Source: Phanerochaete sordida
Taxonomy: Eukaryota > Basidiomycota > Agaricomycetes > Polyporales > Phanerochaetaceae
DNA length: 64,000 nt
Assembly (NCBI GenBank): GCA_019973155.2
Contig: BPQB01000040.1
Span: 186,001-250,000, forward strand
Reading direction: 5' to 3'
Shown in pieces: positions 55,983 to 64,000 of the stretch. The number at the start of each line of letters is the position of its first letter. The first letter of the stretch is position 1. The notes under the pieces are model-generated. The model saw only the letters and a program-made list of their open reading frames with translations, was not told where the DNA came from and did not search any database. The position numbers were made by a program, and so were the translations under genes.

Positions 55983-56508
55983 CGTGGTTGTCAAGGAAGT
56001 GGGGGCGACCGAGTAAGGAGGCCTCTGAGCCCTTATAACTGCACGAAGGAAAGAACTCTAATATCCTGATACAGCGCGGCTTCTGAGTCACGCGCGGCGG
56101 CCTCGAGGCAGCAAATAAGCAGCCTGAGAGTCCCTAGAAGATTCGAGGAGCAATGCAGAGGGCTACAGCACTTCAAAAACGCGTTGCATGGCAAGCAGAC
56201 AGAGCGTAGTTGAGGGACCGAGCGGGTATTAGGTCATATTTATCGTGTTGTCACTACAGGATGCAGATTTGCTAGGATGCCCAGTACCAAATCTGCAGCC
56301 TGAAGAAAATAAAGAAAGGAACAGTCGAACCTTCCTCTATGTCGTCGTGCACACAGGTTGTGGAACGGGCTGAAGTTGTGGGGAAAGCGCGAAGGCCGAA
56401 ATGCGGGCGGCTAACCCTAACCCCATCCGGTTTACCGGGGAGCGGGGAAATCCCGAGCCGTATGCGGATGCGGGGAAGGGTGCTTACAGCCTACGTCTTG
56501 CATCCACC
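55983..56508. promoter_or_regulatory. Divergent promoter region with telobox-like CTAACCCTAACCCC
   Basis: 526 bp between the helicase gene and ETF-alpha start codons. CTAACCCTAACCCC (about 56411-56424) sits roughly 90 bp upstream of the ETF-alpha ATG. It is two telomere-type repeats, too short to be a telomere scar by itself, and could be a telobox bound by a Tbf1/TRF-like factor. Confidence 0.5.
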
Positions 56509-57668
56509 ATGCTCCGTGCTCGCTCTCTCGCATCGTTCAGACCTCTAGTCCTCAGGACATATGCCACGGCTGCAGGCCCCCATGCTCTCGTCTTTCTCGA
56601 GCATCGCGGCGGTGTCATCGACTCAGGCTCACTTTCCGCCCTCACCGCGGCGGAGAAGCTGGGAGGCCAGGTCACTGGCCTTATCGTAGGATCCCAGGAG
56701 GAGGTACAACAAGTGCTGCCCAAAGCTCAGAAGTGCGTACCGATGCTGCTGTCTAGCTCCAGTGCGTCTGACCATCGTCGTGCCAGGCTGAAGGGCCTAA
56801 CAAGCGTGCTCCATGCATCTGCGCCCCAGTACGCGCCACCACTGCCGGAGGCCGTCACTCCTCTCCTCGAGAAGCTTTTGAAGGACTCGCCATTCACACA
56901 CGTCGTCTCAGCACACTCTGCGTCTGCAAAGTCCTTGCTTCCTCGCGTTGCTGCGAGGCTTGACGTCCCGGCCGTCTCTGACATCACCTCGGTCGAGCAC
57001 GACAGCTCATCAAACAGCACGACGTTCACCCGCCCCATATACGCAGGCAACGCCATCGCTACGGTGCGCGCGCCATCCGAGATCCCACTGAAGTTCTTCA
57101 CGGTGCGCTCGACCGCGTTCGGCGCCGCGTCGGCGGACGGGTCCGAAGTTGAGGCTAAGTCGGTCGACGCCGTGGAAGTCGCGAAGCCCGGCTCGGAGCA
57201 CGTGAAGACGGAGCTCACAAAGTCAGACCGCCCCGAACTGGGTGCTGCGAGCCGTGTTGTGTCGGGTGGACGCGCGCTGAAGGACGCGAAGACGTTCAAT
57301 GAGACCCTCGAGCCGCTCGCGGACCTCCTCGGCGCTGCCATCGGAGCCTCCCGCGCGGCCGTCGATGCGGGCTATGCCGACAACTCGCTGCAAGTTGGCC
57401 AGACTGGCAAGGTCGTCGCCCCTGAGCTGTACATTGCCATCGGCATTTCCGGCGCGATTCAGCACTTGGCTGGTATGAAGGACTCGAAGCTCATCGTTGC
57501 CATCAACAAGGTAAGCTAGCTTTTGCGTTCTAGGACCTCTTGTTCAACGCTTTGCACGATCTCCAGGACCCGGACGCTCCCATCTTCCAGGTCGCGGACG
57601 CCGGCCTCGTCGCCGATCTCTTCGAGGCAGTTCCGGAGCTGGTCAAGAAGCTTAAGGAGCAGCAGTAA
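56509..57668 (+). CDS. ETFA: Electron transfer flavoprotein subunit alpha, mitochondrial
   Basis: FAD-carrying ETF subunit that passes electrons from acyl-CoA and other dehydrogenases to ETF-ubiquinone oxidoreductase. The ATG at 56509 begins an Arg/Ser-rich presequence ([20 protein letters not shown]). The ETF N-domain follows: [40 protein letters not shown], then via a 57-nt intron (56732-56788) [70 protein letters not shown]. The C-terminal FAD domain has [80 protein letters not shown], spliced to [20 protein letters not shown]. Stop TAA 57666-57668. About 345 residues, normal. The frame is open upstream to 56401, but the ATG at 56509 gives the proper presequence. Convergent with FAD monooxygenase A. 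Confidence 0.95.
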
Positions 57669-57805
57669 TATGAATGTTTGTATGCCATAACGACTAGAAC
57701 ACATAAATCATACTTCGCTACACTATCTCGCCCATTCGGAGTTTCCCAACGCTTCTACCTGTGTACGAGCATAATCGGCCGTCACAGTCGCGCGACTACG
57801 TCTTG

Positions 57806-59568
57806 CTACTGACTTCCGACCTCACCCGTCTGCGCATTCATCCAATCCAAAGCCCTCTCGAGCTGGGCTGCGGGGTCCTCGCTGTCAACCCAGCCCCACT
57901 GGCCCTGGATTGCAGGCGCCAGCGTCGCTTCGTTATCCCCATGCGCACTCCGGAGCTGACAAAGCTTCCCGGCGTTGCTCGACGCGCTCAGGACGTGGTT
58001 CGCGAACGGCAAGCGGACGTGCTCGTACGCGCGCAGGGCCTGCGCCAGGTTCGCACGCGTCACCGACGCGTGCCCGAGGATGCTCGCGAGCATGTACGCG
58101 TCCTGCGCGGCGCGTCAGCGATGACGAACACGCGGGGTCATCAGACACACCTCGATGCCTTGTCCTGCACCGGAGCCTTGGTGTGGTGGCATCGCGTGGG
58201 CCTTCGCAGCAAATCAGCACCTTCCAGGAAGTCTGCTGCGGACTTGGACCCACCGCGTCGCCCACAAGAGCCACCGTGCCGCGCACATATGCCGGAAGAG
58301 GCTTCAACATATTCAGAGCCCACTTCGACGTACTGTCTACACACTGCCACCATGGTTTAGGAGGATTCGAGGGCAGGTGCGCGCGAGTAGTACGTACCTT
58401 GATGATGTCCTGCACTTCGTCTTCCCAGCCTTCAAAGTCGCTCGCAAGGTCCTCCGGCGTCGCGTCTTCTACCCATGGTCTCGCGTAGGGCACACCCTCA
58501 AGCTCAGGCTTCGTGATGACTGCTCCGACGTTCAGCGTCCGGCCGCCCGATATCGGATAACCGATGAAATGCTACGACGACGCGTCAGGAACTGCAGTGC
58601 AATTCGTGGCTAGCACACTACCTTGTTCTTGCCACAATACTGAGATAGAAAGATGTAAGCGTGTGGTCGCATGTATAGAGCGAGACTGCTCGTAGACGTA
58701 CGATCACCGTTTTTGACAACGCCGGGTGCTTCTCTCCGTTCCTCAGCGGAATGCGCTCCGCAGGGATCATCATCCTGTAGGTAATCTCGCCAGTGAATAC
58801 GGGATCGATGTAGTCGCGCATCTCAGGGCGTCCTTCAGCAGCCATAGCCTCATATATGTGGCGGCGCACAACGGACTTGATCCCATCGCAACCTACGAGA
58901 ACGTCACAGTCTGCAGTGGTACCATCCACGAAGCTGAGGTGGATGGGACCGTTCTCGGCATCCTGCGTGTAAGACTGGAGACGCTTGCCGAGATGCGCCA
59001 TATGTTTGGGCAACCGCTCGACCAGGATGTCCAGGAAATGCGCTCGATGATAGAGGTACAAATCGTCTAGCCCAGAGATGTTAGTCACGATGCGTTGAAC
59101 GGAGGACCCGGACGTACATGGCAGTTCCAAGCGGAGTATGAGATGGCCGTCTGGCCCTATGTCGGCACGGCGATAGTCATAGGAAAACGGACGCTCTGTC
59201 GAATGTGAGATTTATACGCTGCAGCTGGCCCGCGAGAGTGATGTAAAGGCATACTCGTGTCGCCGTCCTTGGTATCGCCAGCAAGCTCCCGGAAGGCGTC
59301 GGCCAAGCCAAGAAGAGATAGCACTCGCCAGACGCGTCCCCACATCATGACACCAGCACCAACCTCCTTGAAGGTCGCTGCGGCTTCATAAACATTCAGC
59401 TCGATGTCAGGGTATTTGGCCAAGGCGACGCCGAGACAAAGCCCGGCTATGCCTCCGCCGCTATAGAGTGTCAGCAATCCCATGCGTAGATTATGGCAGA
59501 AGTAAGCTAACTGACCATACGGCTACCCGGAATTTAGGACTAGCCTGTGATGCAGAAGTAGAGGACAT
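57806..59568 (-). CDS. Salicylate-hydroxylase-like FAD monooxygenase, copy A
   Basis: Group A flavoprotein monooxygenase (NAD(P)H-dependent hydroxylation of aromatic or polyketide substrates in the family). Exon 1 (ATG 59568, MSSTSASQASPKFRVAV) joins through a Cys codon split by an intron to GGGIAGLCLGVALAKYPDIE, the GxGxxG dinucleotide fold. Then AAATFKEVGAGVMMWGRVWR, LYLYHRAHFLDILVERLPKH, DCDVLVGCDGIKSVVRRHIY (DG motif), MRDYIDPVFTGEITYRMMIP, NKHFIGYPISGGRTLNVGAV, AYVRGTVALVGDAV (GD motif) spliced to AHAMPPHQGSGAGQGIE, DAYMLASILGHASVTRANL and ALDWMNAQTGEVGSQ. Stop 57808-57806. About nine exons. Intact. First of three tandem paralogues on this strand. Confidence 0.88.
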
Positions 59569-60183
59569 CTCGGAATCGACGGTCAGCGCGAAGATTGCAT
59601 AGAGGCGTCCTCTTTTATAGGACTCCGCCCTTCGGATCGCCTGCATACAATGCAATCTGCAGAAGTTGATCCATTTCCATGCTTGGTTTGCTACTGGCGG
59701 TAAGATGAAAGCATGGGTGGGAGTATGTTGCGGCAGTCATGAGGCCTGAGGACGCGTTCAGCCGATGGACCAGCTGAATTAGCTGGATCTGATGAGAGAT
59801 AAGATAAGATAGCTGCCGGCTCAGCCACCCTTCAGTGACGTCCTCCTGGCGCACGACGAGCCCGTAGCGCAAACGAACGCAGGCTGCGATATTGTGCTGT
59901 GAAAAGGTCAAAGGATCTCTCATTTAGCAGTGTAGCAACATCGAGATAGGACCAAATGCGCGATTTCGCGCGTCCTCGCTACTACTGCAGCACGGGTCGA
60001 CAAATCATAGCGCCCCCAACCTTTGAGCACATAAAAATCGGGAAGAAGGCTGGAGGTAGAGCTGCCGTACGTTCAGAGTCAACCATAAACAGGTACTAAC
60101 GCTGTCGCACAAGAAGGCGGCGGGGCAGGCCTGGCAGTCGGGGCGCCATATGGGCCATGGGAAGCGTCAGGAGAATGTTCGGT
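59569..60183. other. Spacer between monooxygenases A and B
   Basis: 615 bp, holding the promoter of copy A and the 3' flank of copy B. A minus-strand open frame (59923-59615) has no recognised domain. A possible TATA-like TTTTATAGG lies at 59611-59619 as read on the plus strand. Confidence 0.4.
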
Positions 60184-61946
60184 CTATAGTCTGTGCTCTA
60201 CGACAGAGGTCGCCTCTTCTCTCCTCATCCACCGGAGGGCAGCTTCCAGCTGCTCGGAAGGATCGTTGCTTTCTACCCAATCAAATTGTCGATGAAGAGC
60301 TGAAACCCAGGAAGGGTAGTCATCGCCAGAGTCGGGGCTTCTAAACTCGAACATCGGGCCAGTCTTGCCTGATTTTGACATCACCTCAGCAGCGAGTGGA
60401 AGACGAATGTGTTCGTAAGCCTTGAGTGCAAGCGAGATATTTCTTCTAGCAACGGATGGGTGTCCGAGTATTCCAGCGAGAACATAGGCATCCTGCCAGA
60501 TCAATAAGAGATCGTGCACGGTCGAATACGCATGGCAAACGAAGGGCTTACTTCGAAAGCCTGCCCCGCTCCGGCGGCATGATGCGTGGACATAGCATGA
60601 GCCTAGGCGTCGAGTGAGAATTGAAAAGCGGGATGTCCTCGACATGGAACTGACCGCGTCACCGAGTAGTACGACCGGCCCCAACGTGTAGGTCGGGAGT
60701 GGCAGCAGCTGATGTATAGCCCACTTCAATGGCTTGTCGATAACCTGTGGTGATTTCAGCTGCTAAAAGTGGCACAAGGCATAGACGAATGAGAAGCTTA
60801 CCTTGAGTACATCTTGAAGTTCTAATTCCCAGCCGGAGAAAATGCTGAGCAGTTCCGCCGACGTACTTTCTTGCACCCACGGTTCACGGTAATGCGTGCC
60901 TACGGCGTTCGGGGTTGTGAAGAATGCTCCTACATTTGCCCATTTACCCCTGGCGATGGGGTACCCCATGAAATGCTAGCTTGCCTATGAGCCGATGGCT
61001 CGACAACTTACCAACCTAGTGCTGCGACTCACTTTATATCTTCCACAGTACTGCGCCTCCAAGTCAGCAGCGATAAAGCATCTAAGAAGTTTGACATACC
61101 ATGACAGGGCTTCCAAGAACAGGGTGCATCATCCCGTTCCTCAGCCTCGGTACTCGCTCAGCGGGAATAAGGGCTCGATACACTGTCTCGCCCGTCCAGA
61201 CCGGGTCGATATACTTTCGCATCTCCGGCCTTCCGGCCTTCGCCAAGTCCTCATACATAGTCTTTCTCACCGCAGATTTGATGCCGTCGCACCCAACGAG
61301 GATATCACAGGTGGCCGTTGACCCATCCGCGAACGCGATCGTAACCGGGCTTGAGTCGATGTCTATCTGGTAAGACACGACGCGCTTGCTCAGATGAACG
61401 ATGTGCTGGGGGAGCATGCTGGCTAGAAGCTCAAGGACGTGCGCCCGATGGTATTCGTGCATTGGACCTGCCGTAAGCAGTCAGTTTCGGTTGCCCGAAT
61501 GGCGTACTGTGACTTACATGATGGCAGGGACAGGGTGTGAACGTGATGACCCTCGTCTCCCCCATCGGACCTTCGGTACGTCCAGCTAAACTTAGGGTCT
61601 AGCGTGAACAGAGATGGTCAGCCCTGAAGCCCCCGAGGCAACAACATGTACCTTGCGACCCATCCGCTGGCACACCCGCGAGGTTGCGGAAAGCTTTGTC
61701 CAAACCGAGCAGCGTGATGACCCTCCATGTCCTGCCCCACAGCATCACTCCCGCACCGACCTCTCTCAGGCTGCTCGCCGCTTCATAAACCATTATGTCG
61801 ATGTCCGGATATTTCGAAAGCGCGACGGCTAGGCACATGCCTCCTATGCCTCCGCCGCTTGCATCGGAGAATTATCAGGTCGCGAGCTGCAATTGTGGTC
61901 ACACTGATCAAGCTCACCAGATTGCTATTTTGAACTTCGCTGTCAT
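60184..61946 (-). CDS. Salicylate-hydroxylase-like FAD monooxygenase, copy B
   Basis: Same architecture and intron layout as copy A. Exon 1 (ATG 61946, MTAKFKIAI) joins via a split Cys codon to GGGIGGMCLAVALSKYPDID. Then AASSLREVGAGVMLWGRTWR, MHEYHRAHVLELLASMLPQH, CDILVGCDGIKSAVRKTMYE, MRKYIDPVWTGETVYRALIP, MGYPIARGKWANVGAFFTTP, TYTLGPVVLLGDAVS (GD motif), a spliced block AHAMSTHHAAGAGQAFE, DAYVLAGILGHPSVARRNIS and ALRWMRREEATSVVEHRL. The PHQG of copies A and C is THHA here, a change beside the FAD pyrophosphate site. Stop 60186-60184. Otherwise intact. Length about 430 residues. Confidence 0.87.
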
Positions 61947-62321
61947 GGTACGGCAGGGTCGTTTCGAAGACGTTCACTCGTCGATACTTGCACTTTTATA
62001 GGCTCCCCTCCTGGGCGAGCGCGTGAAAGGATCCTCCGGGGATCAATACGTGGAGAGAGACAGCTGGAACAACCGTCTGTAACGGGAAATTCTGTTCGGC
62101 AGACCCAGGGAACTGCGTACCTTAGGCAGACTGCGTGGGACTGTAACTTGCAGCTTCTCGGGCCGACGGTAAGGGCGAGTCTGTAAAACGGTATGTGTAG
62201 CGTTGCTTCTCGTGTTAAGACCTTCCGCTAGCACAGCTCAAACGGTAATTGTCGCCAAGATAACGAGACTGACCATTACTACTAGTAAGCTGTCAGTACA
62301 CAATCGATTCGCAGGCTGTGA
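61947..62321. other. Spacer between monooxygenases B and C
   Basis: 375 bp containing the copy B promoter (a minus-strand TATAAAAG at 62000-61993, about 47 bp upstream of the ATG) and the 3' flank of copy C. No gene. Confidence 0.5.
61993..62000 (-). promoter_or_regulatory. Likely TATA box of monooxygenase B
   Basis: Plus-strand CTTTTATA reads TATAAAAG on the minus strand, about 47 bp upstream of the copy B ATG. A very similar element (CTCTTTTATAGGACTCC) precedes copy A and CACTTTTATAGGCTCC precedes copy B, so the promoters seem to be related by the same duplication. Confidence 0.65.
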
Positions 62322-63984
62322 TCAGAGAGAAGCCTTCACGGCCGCCACGCCTCGTTCCTTCATCCACTTCAAAGCCCTCTCGAGTTGAGCAAGGACGTCT
62401 TCGCCATCGACCCAGTCCCACTGGTTCTGGATAGCTGGTGCCAAAGTCGAGTAGTCGTCCCCGTGTGCACTCCGCAGCTCGTACATCGCGCCCGCGTGTC
62501 TGGACGTCCCGATGATCTTGTTTGCGAACGGCACGCGAACGTGGTTGTAAGCTTCCAACGCGTCTGTGAGGTTGTTCTTAGTGACCGACGGGTCGCCGAG
62601 TAGGCCGGCGAGGATGAAAGCGTCCTGATGAAGTATGTCAATGCCCGGATTGACAAGCGGGCTCTCGAACCCAGCCTACCTCGATAGCCTGGCCGGCTCC
62701 CGCGCCTTGATGCGGAGTCATGGCATGAGCCTATGCGTCACTCTTTCAGCTACGACAGCAGTACTTGCTGTCTTTGAATTACGCACTGCATCTCCGAGCA
62801 GTGCAACTCGTCTATCAATGTACGTTGGTAACGGGTGTAGCTGATGAACAGCCCACTTCAGCGGCTTCTGTACCAGCTGAGTAGATCATGAGCCATGATG
62901 TCGCTGATGATAAGACGATATTATCTCACTTTAACCAACTCTTCAGCTTCAGGCTCCCAATTTTGGAAGCAGGCGAGGACTTCCTCGCGAGAGCTCTCGG
63001 ATACCCACGGCTTGGTGTACGGGCTCCCTTCTGCCTCGGGGATAGTTGCCATCCCTACGAAGTTCACGAGCGTACCGCGAGCTACAGGATAACATACGAT
63101 GTGCTAACTTGGAGTCAGATAGGGGCACAAAAATCGGCATCGGGGTTGACGTACCTTGTTGAGGCCACAGTACTATGCCATGAAGATGTGTGTAAGCTTC
63201 TACGTCTGGCCGCACGACTTGAAGCGTCTTACCATTGTCGCTTCCCTGCGAGCTCGGTGCATCTGTCCATCCCGGTCACGTAGTGATTCTGCAGGCACAA
63301 GGCTTCTATAGATGACCGTGCCGCTGAAGAAGGGTTGTATAAAATTCAGCATGTCTCGACCGTGTGTCTTCGCGAGGTCGTTGAACATCCAGCGCCGAAC
63401 GACTGATCTGATCCCGTCAGCACCGACGAGGACATCACAGGCGGCACTGGAACCGTCGGTAAAGTTTAGTTCAATGGGGCTGAGGAAGTTTGCCTGGTGG
63501 TAAGACTCGAGTCGTTTGCCGAGATGAGCCGACCCTTCGGGCAGAACATCGACGAATGCCTGAAGGAAGTGTGCACGGTGGAACAGATGCCCAGGGCCTG
63601 CGAACAAATATTATGAGAGTCCAACGAGGCGTAAATCGCGACTTACAAGGTAGTCTCAATAGATGAATTCTGTGGCCTTCCTCGCCTCCCGTATCAGACC
63701 TGCGAAAATCGAACCCAAAATCAGGGTCTGCGTAGCCAAGCATGAGATAGAGTACCAGGAAACGGACACAGAACGTACCTTCTGAGCTGCCCGACTCCAG
63801 CCCTGCGATATCTCGCAACGCGCGCTCCAGACCAAGAAGAGTCAAGACCTGCCAAGTCCGTCCCCATACCATGATACCGGCCCCGACTTCCTTGAAGCTC
63901 TGAGCGGCTTCATATACGTCGATCTTGATTTCCGGGTATCTCGACAGGGCAGCTGCAAAGCATAGTCCCCCTATTCCCCCACCA
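62322..63984 (-). CDS. Salicylate-hydroxylase-like FAD monooxygenase, copy C (5' exon outside window)
   Basis: Third tandem paralogue. The first short exon lies beyond the window end; exon 2 starts at 63984 after a TAG acceptor and gives GGGIGGLCFAAALSRYPEIK, AAQSFKEVGAGIMVWGRTWQ, LFHRAHFLQAFVDVLPEGSA, ACDVLVGADGIRSVVRRWMF, MLNFIQPFFSGTVIYRSLVP, RRVALLGDAV, spliced AHAMTPHQGAGAGQAIE, DAFILAGLLGDPSVTKNNLT and ALKWMKERGVAAVKASL with stop 62324-62322. The DG motif reads GADG rather than GCDG as in A and B, and the HxFLQ/DVLPEG segments differ, so this copy is the most diverged. No break found in the visible part. Confidence 0.85.
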
Positions 63985-64000
63985 CTAACGGGGAGTCAGT

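Noticed and set aside
56310..56345. T-arm-like GGTTCGAC on the minus strand near 56325
   Set aside because: Flanking bases do not form a 5-bp T stem and no anticodon or acceptor arm can be drawn.
56405..56430. Telomere end or chromosome-fusion scar at CTAACCCTAACCCC
   Set aside because: Only two repeats in a normal divergent promoter between intact genes.
59615..59923. Minus-strand 102-codon frame between monooxygenases A and B
   Set aside because: No similarity to the monooxygenases or any family; lies in the copy A promoter.

Overview
This is nuclear DNA of a filamentous basidiomycete, most likely an agaricomycete (wood- or litter-decay type). The evidence is GC-rich coding sequence, many short GT-AG introns of about 45-65 nt in nearly every gene, a membrane-tethered GtaA-type glutaminase, a PL14 polysaccharide lyase, an orphan cytochrome P450 and a tandem set of salicylate-hydroxylase-like flavoproteins. 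The order is inferred from gene content; no rRNA or species marker is present. Genes lie on both strands with short spacers and there are no bacterial-style operons.

Layout. 0-10 kb: 3' end of chaperonin CCT6 (+), H4K20 methyltransferase Set9 (-), ribosomal protein eS8 (-), a cytochrome P450 (-). 10.2-16 kb: a gene-poor stretch with tRNA-Gly(GCC), an intron-containing tRNA-Gln(CUG), a cluster of GTAAAC motifs, a TATA-driven small acidic cysteine-containing secreted protein, and a 620-bp degenerate 16-17 bp tandem array in which every regular unit reads on the minus strand as a strong 5' splice site (AG|GTRNG). 16-28.5 kb: PL14 lyase (-), vacuolar-type amino-acid transporter with a 9-nt micro-exon (+), phosphomevalonate kinase ERG8 (-), ferrochelatase HEM15 (-), a membrane-anchored coiled-coil protein (+), a DUF3632-like protein (+). 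28.8-47.3 kb: two head-to-head copies of a gtaA-like glutaminase gene about 10.4 kb apart. They flank PEX5 (+), dihydroxy-acid dehydratase ILV3 (+), a small single-pass membrane protein (-), a DJ-1/PfpI protein (+) and an AIM24-family protein (+). The right-hand copy carries an in-frame TGA at codon 30, and a third, tail-only fragment lies just beyond it. 47.4-64 kb: a very large ZNFX1-like helicase/zinc-finger protein (-), ETF alpha subunit (+), and three tandem FAD monooxygenases (-), the last running off the window.

How it fits together. Most genes are unlinked housekeeping functions: protein folding, translation, isoprenoid, haem and branched-chain amino-acid synthesis, peroxisomal import and mitochondrial electron transfer. 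The accessory part has three themes. One is recent gene duplication (gtaA x3, FAD monooxygenase x3). Another is secretion and nutrient use (glutaminase, PL14, small secreted protein, transporter). The last is RNA/chromatin control (Set9, ZNFX1-like helicase), which is of interest beside the splice-donor array because stalled spliceosomes are a known trigger of RNAi in another basidiomycete. A link between them is only a hypothesis.
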